Shown here piece after piece: positions 51,681-60,264 of a DNA stretch of 64,000 nt. The position numbers and the translations under genes were made by a program. How positions within the stretch are numbered: the first letter of the stretch is position 1; each line of letters starts with the position of its first letter. The notes under the pieces were generated by a model. It made no database searches and was not told the DNA's origin. It saw only the letters and a list, made by a program, of their open reading frames with translations. Source of the DNA: Rickettsiales bacterium (GTDB lineage: Bacteria > Pseudomonadota > Alphaproteobacteria > G027485855); NCBI GenBank assembly GCA_027485855.1, contig JAIXQD010000001.1:269575-333574 (forward strand), in the 5' to 3' direction.

Positions 51681-53081
51681 ATGCCTAAAGCCACCTCACA
51701 TTATGTTTGTCAATCTTGCGGATCGAGCCACCCTAAATGGTCGGGCAAATGCGATGCCTGCGGCGGCTGGAATACGCTGGTTGAAGAAGCGCTTGATACC
51801 ACGCCCATTGCCAAAGGCGCGCTGCGTCATAAAAGCGCGGGCAAAGGCGGCTTGAGTTTTGTTGGACTGCAAGGGCAGTCGGCAGCGCCACCGCGTTTAG
51901 TGGCCGGCATGAGCGAGTTTGACCGCGTTTGTGGTGGTGGTTTAGTGCCTGGCTCGGTTTTGCTGGTGGGCGGCGATCCGGGCATTGGCAAATCAACTTT
52001 GCTGTTGCAAGTTTTGTGTAAGCTCGCGGGCAAAGCCAAAGTGGCCTATATTTCTGGCGAAGAATCCATCGACCAAGTGCGCTTGCGTGCCACAAGGCTA
52101 GGGCTGATGGCCGCACCCGTATCATTAGCGGCCGCAACAGCACTGCGCGACATTACCGCAGCAATGGATGGCATTGATGCGCCTGATGTGCTGGTCATAG
52201 ACTCAATCCAAACCATGCATCTTGATGTGCTGGATAGCGCGCCGGGCACTGTGGCGCAAGTGCGCGCCTGCGCCCAAGAGCTTATTCGTATCGCCAAAAA
52301 GCGCGGTATCTGCGTGATTATGGTGGGGCATGTCACCAAAGAAGGTACCATTGCTGGCCCGCGTGTGCTTGAGCATATGGTTGACACCGTTTTATATTTT
52401 GAGGGCGAGCGCGGCCATCATTTCCGCATTTTGCGCGCGGTTAAAAACCGCTTTGGTGCCACCGACGAAATCGGCGTATTTGATATGGGCGATGCCGGCC
52501 TTGCTGAAGTGCCTAATCCTTCGGCGCTCTTTTTAGCCGAGCGACAAGGCGATATTTCAGGCTCGGCGGTCTTTGCCGGTATGGAAGGCACCCGCCCCGT
52601 TTTGGTTGAAATTCAAGCGCTGGTCAGCCCCAGCAGCTTAGGCACACCGCGCCGTGCGGTTATTGGGTGGGACAGCAGCAGGCTGGCCATGGTGCTGGCT
52701 GTGCTTGAGGCGCGCTGCGGCGTCACCATTGGCGCTGCGGACGTTTATTTAAATATTGCTGGTGGCCTACGCATCAATGAACCCGCAGCTGATTTAGCCG
52801 TGGCGGGTGCCCTGCTCTCGGCTATTACTGGTCAGCCACTGCCAAAAGAAGCTGTGCTGTTTGGCGAAATTGGCCTTGGTGGCGAAATAAGAGCCATCAA
52901 CCAAACTGAAACACGCCTTAAAGAAGCCGCTAAACTTGGCTTTAGCGAAGCTTATCTGCCCAAAAATAAAAATGACAAAAGCAAAAATGCGCAAGATATT
53001 CGCCGCGTTGGGCTTGGCCATTTACGCGAGCTGTTGCCACTGTTTGGTAATGTCGGTAAAAGAAAAGTATTAGCGAGTTAG
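51681..53081 (+). CDS. radA: DNA repair protein RadA
   Basis: A 466-residue branch-migration ATPase of recombination. The N-terminal zinc finger has CQSCG and CDACG. The RecA-like core has Walker A GGDPGIGKST and the RadA-specific KNRFG motif. The C-terminal Lon-like domain carries the GGLRINEPAADLAVA region. Length is normal. An upstream array of hairpin repeats may control it. The TAG stop is in the first unit of a 14-nt tandem repeat. Confidence 0.96.
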   Translation: MPKATSHYVCQSCGSSHPKWSGKCDACGGWNTLVEEALDTTPIAKGALRHKSAGKGGLSFVGLQGQSAAPPRLVAGMSEFDRVCGGGLVPGSVLLVGGDPGIGKSTLLLQVLCKLAGKAKVAYISGEESIDQVRLRATRLGLMAAPVSLAAATALRDITAAMDGIDAPDVLVIDSIQTMHLDVLDSAPGTVAQVRACAQELIRIAKKRGICVIMVGHVTKEGTIAGPRVLEHMVDTVLYFEGERGHHFRILRAVKNRFGATDEIGVFDMGDAGLAEVPNPSALFLAERQGDISGSAVFAGMEGTRPVLVEIQALVSPSSLGTPRRAVIGWDSSRLAMVLAVLEARCGVTIGAADVYLNIAGGLRINEPAADLAVAGALLSAITGQPLPKEAVLFGEIGLGGEIRAINQTETRLKEAAKLGFSEAYLPKNKNDKSKNAQDIRRVGLGHLRELLPLFGNVGKRKVLAS

Positions 53082-53114
53082 GGTGCGCCAGTTAAGATTA
53101 GCCAGTTAGGGAAA
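53073..53114. repeat. Three 14-nt tandem repeats over the radA stop
   Basis: Units at 53073-53086, 53087-53100 and 53101-53114 share GC(G/C)AGTTA. The first unit includes the last two codons and TAG of radA, and each later unit again offers a stop triplet. The third ends close to the cvpA ATG. Confidence 0.85.
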
Positions 53115-53119
53115 TAATT

Positions 53120-53827
53120 ATGAATTATGTTGATTTAGCCTTTATCGGTGTCATTTTACTATCGGCCCTTTTGGCCTTGCTGCGCGGCTTTGTGCGCGAG
53201 GTTTTGGTTTTAGCCTCATGGGTGGTGGCCAGCTTTGGCTCGCTTTATGCATACCCTTTGGTGCAAAGCCTGTTTGAAAGCCAAATCAGCAGCCCCACTT
53301 TTGCTAAACTTGCCGGCACAACGGCGCTGTTTGTGGTGCTGCTGATTATCTGCTCGCTGGTCAGCTGGACGATTAGCCGCTCGGTGCATAATGTTGGCCT
53401 TGGTGCCATCGACCGCTCGCTTGGCTTTGCTTTTGGCATTCTGCGGGGCTTGTTGGTGATGGTGCTGATTTACATGGCCACAGGCTGGATCTGGAACGAG
53501 CAAGAGCGCCCCGAAATGCTTAAAACAGCGCGCAGCCTGCCACTGATGGAGGGTGGCAAAAATATTGTGATTAGCCTGTTGCCCGCCGATATGCGCGATA
53601 GCTTAAAAGCCATCGACCCCGCTGAAGATGGCCAAAGCGCCAGTCAAAAATTGCAAAACATTGCCATTCCACAACCCGCCGCACCCAATAATGGCCAGCA
53701 GCAACAACAGCAAAGTGGCTATGGCTCGGCCGCAACCGATGCTTTGCAGCATTTACTGCAATTACAACAGGCCGCACCACAGCAAGCCGCTCCAAAGGCA
53801 GCCCCACAACAAGCGCCAAATCAGTAA
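53120..53827 (+). CDS. cvpA: CvpA family membrane protein
   Basis: A 235-residue CvpA-type protein with four membrane helices in the first 130 residues (from VDLAFIGVILLSALLALLRG onward; the SRSVHNVGLGAIDRSLG loop is typical). The C-terminal 60 residues are a Gln/Ala/Pro-rich tail likely in the cytoplasm or periplasm. CvpA is linked to envelope homeostasis and, in E. coli, to colicin V production. In many alphaproteobacteria purF follows; here purF is missing and a short-chain dehydrogenase gene overlaps the cvpA end directly. Confidence 0.88.
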   Translation: MNYVDLAFIGVILLSALLALLRGFVREVLVLASWVVASFGSLYAYPLVQSLFESQISSPTFAKLAGTTALFVVLLIICSLVSWTISRSVHNVGLGAIDRSLGFAFGILRGLLVMVLIYMATGWIWNEQERPEMLKTARSLPLMEGGKNIVISLLPADMRDSLKAIDPAEDGQSASQKLQNIAIPQPAAPNNGQQQQQQSGYGSAATDALQHLLQLQQAAPQQAAPKAAPQQAPNQ

Positions 53828-54498
53828 TGAGCAACGCCCCAATTGCCTTAGTCACAGGTGCCTCGCGCGGCATTGGTGCGGCGGTGGCTTTGGCTATGGC
53901 CAAAGCTGGTTGTCATTTGGTTTTAATCGCACGCACCGTGGGCGGGCTTGAGGAAACCGACAACCGCATTCAAGCTATTGGCGGCAGCGCCACATTAGTG
54001 CCGCTCGATTTAGTAGCCGAGGCTGATGCCATTGATATTTTAGGTGCCAATCTTTTTCAGCGCTTTGGTGCGCTCGATTATTTTATGCATTGCGCGGGTA
54101 CTTTAGGGGCGCTTAGTCCGCTGGCCCATCTTGAGCCTGTATTATGGCAAAAAACTTTTGCGCTTAATGTGCATGCGCCGATGCGCTTATTACGCAGCCT
54201 TGATGCGTTGCTGCGCACGGCCAAGCAAAACAACGCCACTGGTCGCGTGCTTTTTGCGGGCGGGCGTATCGATAATAACCAACCCGCTTATTGGAGCCTT
54301 TATCATAGCTGTCTTGCCGCACAACAAGCCATGCTGCAAAGCTATGCCGCCGAAACCGGCCTTGCTGCGCAAGTTTTTGACGTAGGCGCGGTTGATACCG
54401 CTTTTTACCGTGGCGCATTTCCGGGTAAGCCCGCCACCACCAGTGCTGCCGATATAGCCGAAAAAATAGCGCACGCAATTTTAAGCAAAGCAGCTTAA
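53827..54498 (+). CDS. SDR-family protein lacking the catalytic Lys
   Basis: A 223-residue Rossmann-fold protein of the short-chain dehydrogenase family. The cofactor motif TGASRGIG and the CAGTLG segment (in place of NNAG) are present. The active site is abnormal: at the YxxxK position there is Tyr159 followed by Leu163 (LYHSCLAAQ). The usual catalytic Ser region (here FAGGRIDNN) is also altered. It may bind NAD(P) without turning over a normal substrate. It overlaps the cvpA stop (TAATG) and is convergent with tatD. Confidence 0.82.
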   Translation: MSNAPIALVTGASRGIGAAVALAMAKAGCHLVLIARTVGGLEETDNRIQAIGGSATLVPLDLVAEADAIDILGANLFQRFGALDYFMHCAGTLGALSPLAHLEPVLWQKTFALNVHAPMRLLRSLDALLRTAKQNNATGRVLFAGGRIDNNQPAYWSLYHSCLAAQQAMLQSYAAETGLAAQVFDVGAVDTAFYRGAFPGKPATTSAADIAEKIAHAILSKAA

Positions 54499-55268
54499 GC
54501 CGAAAGTTTAGTAAAAAGCCGTTTGAAATTTGCAGTGGTTGCCGCCGCCACTTCGGCATAAGTGATGCCGCGCAGCTCGGCCAGTTTCTCAGCGGTATGC
54601 ACCACAAAAGCGGGCTCGTTGCTTTTGCCACGCATGGGCACTGGTGCCAAAAACGGCGCATCTGTTTCAACCAATAAACGGTCAAGCGGCAAATCGCGGG
54701 CAATCTCTTGTAGTTCGGTTGATTTTTTAAAGGTCAAAATACCAGAAAACGACACATAATAGCCAAGCTCGATGGCGGCTTCTGCTAAAGCCCGCCCCGA
54801 CGAAAAGCAATGTAAAATGCCGCTTACCCCGCGCCCTTGCTCGCGCAACATGGCAATCATATCATCATCGGCATCACGCGCATGAATAATTACTGGTAAG
54901 CCCGTAATACGGCAGGCCTCTAATTGCATCGCAAATGATTTTTGCTGTGCTTCTCTGCTACTATGCTGATAAAAATAATCGAGACCACATTCACCAATGC
55001 CAATCACTTTTGGATGTGCTGCGGCCTGCACAAATGCCTCAACAGATGTCAACGGCATTTCAGGGTCGGCATGATGCGGATGCACACCCACCGTGCAAAA
55101 AATATCGGGCTCAGACTCAGCAATCGTCAGAATGGGCGCAAAGCGCGATAAATGCGTGCAAATACTCAGCATAAGGCCAACGCCATTTTGACGCGCCCGC
55201 GCTAATATGCCGGCCCTATCGGCGGCAAGCTCAGGAAAATCAAGATGACAATGGCTATCAATCAGCAT
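54495..55268 (-). CDS. tatD: TatD-family metal-dependent DNase
   Basis: A 257-residue TIM-barrel hydrolase. Metal-binding residues are visible in IDSHCHLDF, GVHPHHAD, GIGECGLDYF, IIHARDADDD, LHCFSSG and ETDAPFLAP. TatD-type enzymes act as 3'-5' exonucleases in DNA and RNA quality control. It follows metG with a 3-nt gap, the standard metG-tatD order. Confidence 0.93.
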   Translation of the reverse strand: MLIDSHCHLDFPELAADRAGILARARQNGVGLMLSICTHLSRFAPILTIAESEPDIFCTVGVHPHHADPEMPLTSVEAFVQAAAHPKVIGIGECGLDYFYQHSSREAQQKSFAMQLEACRITGLPVIIHARDADDDMIAMLREQGRGVSGILHCFSSGRALAEAAIELGYYVSFSGILTFKKSTELQEIARDLPLDRLLVETDAPFLAPVPMRGKSNEPAFVVHTAEKLAELRGITYAEVAAATTANFKRLFTKLSA

Positions 55269-55271
55269 CGG

Positions 55272-56828
55272 CTAGCTTTCTGCAGCTTGGTTTTCTGGTG
55301 GCTGATAGCGCGGAAAAGCGCCGCTTGGCTCAGGCAGGGCCGTGCCAGCAACCAAGGCACTATCCCAATCATTCATGGTGCGCGCAGTTTCTGGCACGCT
55401 TAATTGATTAAGCAATTTAGCCGCACCAACCGGCACAATGGGCTGCGCCAACAAACACACGCGCCGCAAAACTTCGGCCGTAACATAAAGCACTGTGGCC
55501 ATGCGGGCGGGGTCGGATTTTTTTAGCCCCCAAGGCGCCATATTGGCGAAATATTGGTTGGTATCGGCAATCACCCGCCAGATAGCCTCAACCGCACGAT
55601 GAATTTCAAGCGCATCAATATGTTCTTGCACCTGTGTTTTTAGAGCTTTGGCGGCAGTGAGCAAAGCCTCGTCATCGGGCAGCAGCGCACCACACAGCGG
55701 CACAGTGCCACCGCAATTTTTTGCAATCATGCTGAGGCTGCGCTGCGCCAAATTACCCAAATCATTGGCAAGGTCGGCATTGGTGCGGTTCATCAGCCCT
55801 TCATGGCTAAAGCTGCCATCTTGACCAAAAGCCACCTCACGCAAAAAGAAATAGCGCACTGCATCAAGCCCGTATAGCTGCACAATATCAGTAGGCGCAA
55901 TCACATTGCCCAGCGACTTGCTCATTTTCTCGCCCTTAATCGTCACAAAACCATGGCCAAAAATACGCGCTGGCAAAGGCAAGCCGGCACTCATTAAAAA
56001 AGCCGGCCAATAAATAGCATGAAAGCGCACAATATCTTTGCCAATAATGTGCAATGCCTGCGGCCAAAATTGTGCCATTTTGTCGGTGGCCTCGGGGTAG
56101 CCCAAAGCCGTGATGTAATTGGCCAAGGCATCAATCCACACATACATCACATGTTTTTCATCACCAGGCACGGGTATGCCCCAACTGATGCTGGTGCGCG
56201 AAATCGATAGATCTTTAAGGCCAGACTTAACAAAAGCCACCACCTCATTGCGGCGGCTGCTGGGCTGCAACCAATTAGGATTATTTTCATATAGCTCTAA
56301 CAGCTTATCGGCATAGGCCGAAAGCTTGAAAAAATAGCTCTCTTCTTCCATCCATTCAACCGGCGCACCGGTGGGAGCAAATTTTTTGCCCTGCTCATTG
56401 GTGGTAAGCTCGGCCTCATCAAAATAGGCTTCATCACGCACCGAATACCAACCGCTATAATTGGCCTTGTAAATATCACCCTGCTCTTGCAGCTTTTGCC
56501 AAAATTTTTGTGTGGCCTGTTTGTGCCGTGGCTCGGTCGTGCGAATAAAATCATCGTAACTAATGGCAAATTGCTGATGCACCTCGCGAAACAGGCTTGA
56601 GGTTTTATCAACCAAAGCTTGCGGTGTGAGGCCCTGTTTGGTGGCGGTTTGCTCAATTTTTTGGCCATGCTCATCCATGCCCGTTAAAAAATAAGTTGGG
56701 CGGTTATATAAACGGGCAAAACGTGCCAAGCAATCGGCGGGTATCACCTCTAGCCCAAAAAAGCCGATATGCGGTGCTGCATTGCCATAAGCAATGGCAG
56801 TGGTGATATAAAAGGGTTTTTGGCTCAT
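55272..56828 (-). CDS. metG: Methionyl-tRNA synthetase with HIGF in place of HIGH
   Basis: A 518-residue class I synthetase. The KMSKS motif (GEKMSKSLGN) and the DEHGQKIEQTA region are intact. The HIGH signature at residues 20-23 reads HIGF, i.e. the second His is replaced by Phe. No Cys zinc knuckle is present in the connective peptide, as in the zinc-free MetRS type. The C-terminal tRNA-binding domain of E. coli MetG is absent, also normal for that type. It lies downstream of holB, 43 nt after it. Confidence 0.93.
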   Translation of the reverse strand: MSQKPFYITTAIAYGNAAPHIGFFGLEVIPADCLARFARLYNRPTYFLTGMDEHGQKIEQTATKQGLTPQALVDKTSSLFREVHQQFAISYDDFIRTTEPRHKQATQKFWQKLQEQGDIYKANYSGWYSVRDEAYFDEAELTTNEQGKKFAPTGAPVEWMEEESYFFKLSAYADKLLELYENNPNWLQPSSRRNEVVAFVKSGLKDLSISRTSISWGIPVPGDEKHVMYVWIDALANYITALGYPEATDKMAQFWPQALHIIGKDIVRFHAIYWPAFLMSAGLPLPARIFGHGFVTIKGEKMSKSLGNVIAPTDIVQLYGLDAVRYFFLREVAFGQDGSFSHEGLMNRTNADLANDLGNLAQRSLSMIAKNCGGTVPLCGALLPDDEALLTAAKALKTQVQEHIDALEIHRAVEAIWRVIADTNQYFANMAPWGLKKSDPARMATVLYVTAEVLRRVCLLAQPIVPVGAAKLLNQLSVPETARTMNDWDSALVAGTALPEPSGAFPRYQPPENQAAES

Positions 56829-56871
56829 TGGGCCCTCGCTCGGCTCTCACTGTGCAATGCAAAAACCGATA

Positions 56872-57870
56872 TTAAGCGGCTTTGGCCAGCTGTTGCAAGC
56901 GGTCTAACAAGGCCAGCCAGGCACTTTTAGCGTCCAGATGGCTTTTTTCTAATTCAGACAGCGCTTGTTGGCAGGCATCATACATGGCCATCCATGCGGC
57001 GGACTGCATAGCGGGCTTTAGCTGTTTGGCGATAATCTCGGGCAATATTTCTGCCACAAGACCGCGCTGGGCTTCGCCATCTTTGCCGGCCAGCGCATCG
57101 GCAAACACATGCGCCTCGGCCCAATGAATGGCTGGCAAATGCGCCAGCATATTTTCAAGCTGCTGATAGAGCGCCACGCCATTATGCTGCGCCAAGCGCA
57201 AAGCCCGACCAATGCTGCCTTGCGCCAATCTGGTGAGCTCACTGCGCTGGGGCTCGGTGAGATGCGGCTGATAACGCTGCAACAGCTGGTCAATTTTACT
57301 GGGTGACAAAGGCTGCAAGCGCAGGCTGCGGCAACGCGAGCGCGTAGTGGGCAAAAGCTGCCCCGCCGTGGGTGCTGTTAAAATGATTAAGGCACCACGC
57401 GGTGGCTCTTCCAAAATTTTAAGCAGCGCATTTTGACTATTGCGATTAAGGCGCTCGGCTTGCTCAATAATCACCACGCGCCAGCCGCCATGCGCCGAAG
57501 TGAGCCGCAAAAATGGCTCAATTTTGCGCACTAATTCTACGGGGATTTCTTTGGCTTCTCGGCCGGTTTTTTCATCAATCGGCGGGCTGATACACAAAAT
57601 ATCTGGGTGGGTGCCAGCCGCAATAAGACGCGCCGTTGGGTGATGGGCCGGCACATCAAGCGTGCGCCCGCCTGCCAAAACAGCGCGGGCTAAACGCCAT
57701 GCCAGCGTGGCCTTCCCCACACCCGCAGGCCCGGTAAATAACCATGCATGCGCCATGCGCCCGCTGGCTAAATCGGCCAATAAGCTTTGCTCGGCGGCAT
57801 CCTGCCCGTGCAGCACGGTATTTTCGCGCGGTAAAGGCAAGTGCTGCGTTGAGTTAGCCGGTGCGCTCAT
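56872..57870 (-). CDS. holB: DNA polymerase III subunit delta'
   Basis: A 332-residue clamp-loader subunit. The P-loop-like GPAGVGKATLAWRL is at residues about 43-56 and the SRCRSLRL region matches the SRC motif. The four-Cys zinc module found in many delta' proteins is not seen. The C-terminal 100 residues are helical. It overlaps tmk by 4 nt (tmk-holB is a standard pair). Confidence 0.92.
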   Translation of the reverse strand: MSAPANSTQHLPLPRENTVLHGQDAAEQSLLADLASGRMAHAWLFTGPAGVGKATLAWRLARAVLAGGRTLDVPAHHPTARLIAAGTHPDILCISPPIDEKTGREAKEIPVELVRKIEPFLRLTSAHGGWRVVIIEQAERLNRNSQNALLKILEEPPRGALIILTAPTAGQLLPTTRSRCRSLRLQPLSPSKIDQLLQRYQPHLTEPQRSELTRLAQGSIGRALRLAQHNGVALYQQLENMLAHLPAIHWAEAHVFADALAGKDGEAQRGLVAEILPEIIAKQLKPAMQSAAWMAMYDACQQALSELEKSHLDAKSAWLALLDRLQQLAKAA

Positions 57871-58511
57871 ACCGCCGCCTGCTGCGCTAGAAAGCGTGTT
57901 ACTATCTGCTGCACATTGTGCGTAACTTCAGCTAAAGCTGCCGTGGCATCGATCACATGACAACGCTGTGGCTCGGCTTTGGCCAGCGCTAAAAACCCTT
58001 GACGCAAGCGCTCATGAAAATCGACGGACATTTGCTCAAAGCGTGTTTCAGCACCCTTCTGGCCAAAATCACGGGCAAGGCCAGCTTTTGCGGCAATGTC
58101 TAACACCAAAGTGAGATGCGGCTTAAAATCGGCCAGCACCATTTTGTGTAATTGCTCAAGCCATGACAGTGGCAAACCATGACCATAGCCTTGATAAGCA
58201 AAACTCGAATCTGCAAAACGGTCGGACAAAATAATTTTGCCTGCGGCTAAGGCAGGTTTAATTAACCGCTCTACATGATCAAAGCGTGCGGCGTAAAGCA
58301 ACAAGGCCTCGCTTTGTGGCAAAAGGCTGCCTGGCTCACCTTGCACTAATAACTTACGAATTTGCTCGGCAGCAGCACTGCCACCTGGCTCACGCGTCAG
58401 CACAACCTCGCGCCCTTGTGCGCGCAAAAATTCGGCCAGCGCTTTAATCTGCGTGGTTTTACCAGCGCCCTCGCCGCCTTCAAAGCTGATGAAACAACCC
58501 TGCATCTTCAT
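57867..58511 (-). CDS. tmk: Thymidylate kinase
   Basis: A 214-residue dTMP kinase. The P-loop is FEGGEGAGKTTQ, the TREPGGSAAAEQIR segment binds the nucleotide, and DRFADSSFAYQGYG is the DRY/H-type motif. The start overlaps the dacA stop by 4 nt, so it is translated together with the cell-wall enzyme upstream. Confidence 0.95.
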   Translation of the reverse strand: MKMQGCFISFEGGEGAGKTTQIKALAEFLRAQGREVVLTREPGGSAAAEQIRKLLVQGEPGSLLPQSEALLLYAARFDHVERLIKPALAAGKIILSDRFADSSFAYQGYGHGLPLSWLEQLHKMVLADFKPHLTLVLDIAAKAGLARDFGQKGAETRFEQMSVDFHERLRQGFLALAKAEPQRCHVIDATAALAEVTHNVQQIVTRFLAQQAAV

Positions 58512-59626
58512 GAGCCCAACAAATGTTGCAGATTAGCGCCAACGCGGCCCCAAAAACCTAGGCGCGGCACATCGGCCAGTGCCACAACCGGCACTATTTG
58601 CGGCGCTAAGCCCGCCTGCTCTATTTGCAGCTCGGCAATTTTGTCGCCCGCTTTAATGGGCGCCGCCACGGGCTGCATGGCCAACAAGGTCAGTTTTGGC
58701 TTAGTGGCATTGCGCGGCAAAATAGCCGTAACAGTTTGTGCCACACCCACAGCCAGTTTTTTATTTTGCCCCATGCTTACCGGCAGCTCTGCCAGATTTT
58801 GTTTTGCCGCAACCAAAGTGACTTTAGCATACTCACGAAAGCCCCACTCTAGCAGGCGCGCTGATTCATCGGCTCTTTCTTGCATATTTTTTAGGCCAGA
58901 AATAACCATAAGCAAGCGCATGTCATTTTGCTTGGCCGAACCCACCAAACCATAGCCCGCTTCGTCGGTGTGGCCGGTTTTCATGCCGTCAGCTCCAGCA
59001 ACCCGCGCCAATAACGGATTACGATTACCTTGTTTAATATTGTTAAACGTATAATCACGCTCGCCATAATAATGATAATATTGCGGATAACGCTGCTGCA
59101 AATATAAGCCGAGCTTGGCTAAATCGGCCGCGGTTGAATAATGCTCGGGGTCAGGCCAGCCGGTGGCATTGGTAAAATTGCTATTAAGCAGGCCAATTTC
59201 TTTGGCTTTCACATTCATGGCGGCGGCAAAATCGGCCTCGGTGCCGGCCAGGGCCTCGGCCAAAACAATACACGCATCATTCCCCGATTGAATAATCACG
59301 CCACGAATAAGATCTTCAACTTTTACCCGCTCACCCACTTTAACAAACATTTTTGAGCCTTGCATGCGCCAGGCTTTTTCGCTGACCGGCAAAGTTTGCT
59401 CTAGACTTAAGCGGCCCTGCTCAAGCGCCTCAAACACCATGAGCATGGTCATGATTTTGCTCATTGAGGCTGTGGGGATACGCTTATCGGCCTCTTGCGC
59501 AAACAACACTTTACCCGTATCGGCCTCTAGCAAAATGGCGCTGCGGGCAGTGGTGGTAAAGGGTAGCGCTTGTGCCAAGGCGAGCGTGGGCACAAAAAGC
59601 AACAATGCTGCAATAACAAATCTCAT
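58508..59626 (-). CDS. dacA: D-alanyl-D-alanine carboxypeptidase (PBP5/6 type)
   Basis: A periplasmic serine carboxypeptidase that trims peptidoglycan pentapeptides. The start at 59626 is chosen: GGAGAG precedes it and it overlaps the upstream stop (ATGA). A signal peptide ends at LALAQA. The active-site motifs are SMSK, SGN and KTG (KTGHTDEAG). A C-terminal beta domain and a short amphipathic end follow, as in PBP5. Confidence 0.94.
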   Translation of the reverse strand: MRFVIAALLLFVPTLALAQALPFTTTARSAILLEADTGKVLFAQEADKRIPTASMSKIMTMLMVFEALEQGRLSLEQTLPVSEKAWRMQGSKMFVKVGERVKVEDLIRGVIIQSGNDACIVLAEALAGTEADFAAAMNVKAKEIGLLNSNFTNATGWPDPEHYSTAADLAKLGLYLQQRYPQYYHYYGERDYTFNNIKQGNRNPLLARVAGADGMKTGHTDEAGYGLVGSAKQNDMRLLMVISGLKNMQERADESARLLEWGFREYAKVTLVAAKQNLAELPVSMGQNKKLAVGVAQTVTAILPRNATKPKLTLLAMQPVAAPIKAGDKIAELQIEQAGLAPQIVPVVALADVPRLGFWGRVGANLQHLLGS

Positions 59627-60261
59627 GCGCGGCTCTCCCATTGGCCTTGGCTATTGAGGGTCCAGTGCTTATCGGTTTTTTTGCCAGCAAAAAACTGTGG
59701 CGCATGCTCAATGATAAGCGACGCCACATCGACTGCAGGCGCATAGCTGGTATTAATCACTAAATCAAAATTATGGTGGCTTTCAATATCAACGCCATAA
59801 TAAGCGCCATAGCGTTTATTCTCGCTTTTGCGCCGTTCAATAATGGCAATGGCCGCCATTTTGGGGTCGGCAAAATTCTCAACAATTTTGCGCGTGGGGT
59901 CATTGATGATGCGCTTAACGGCAATGTCCAAATCGCACTCAAGCTTAATTTTGTAAGACACTTGCAAAAAATGCCAGGCAAGGCGGCTATCGACCACCAG
60001 AGTGCGTTTATCGTGATTAAGCGTTTTAAGCACATCATCAACCTTACGGTCGATGCTCATATCAGTTTCGGCGCGTTGATTAAGCTCTAACACGCTAATG
60101 CCCATTTGCTCGGCCATGCTGCGCCACACAATGCCGGTTGAGTAAAACTCGGCCGCAAAGGCCGCACAAATATTTTTACTGACTGTGCTTTTGCCACTGC
60201 CTAAATCACCGGTGATGGTAATTTTACTGGCGGGCGGTAACGGGATAATTGTTTGTGTCAT
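59623..60261 (-). CDS. Cytidylate kinase-like P-loop protein
   Basis: A 212-residue nucleotide kinase of the small cytidylate-kinase-like AAA family. The P-loop is ITGDLGSGKST and the VVDSRLAWHF segment marks the lid region. It is smaller than classical Cmk (about 225) and closer to the archaeal-type or Cytidylate_kin2 group. The likely reaction is phosphorylation of CMP or a related nucleotide; the substrate is inferred from family only. It overlaps dacA and starts 3 nt after rlpA ends. Confidence 0.8.
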   Translation of the reverse strand: MTQTIIPLPPASKITITGDLGSGKSTVSKNICAAFAAEFYSTGIVWRSMAEQMGISVLELNQRAETDMSIDRKVDDVLKTLNHDKRTLVVDSRLAWHFLQVSYKIKLECDLDIAVKRIINDPTRKIVENFADPKMAAIAIIERRKSENKRYGAYYGVDIESHHNFDLVINTSYAPAVDVASLIIEHAPQFFAGKKTDKHWTLNSQGQWESRA

Positions 60262-60264
60262 GAC

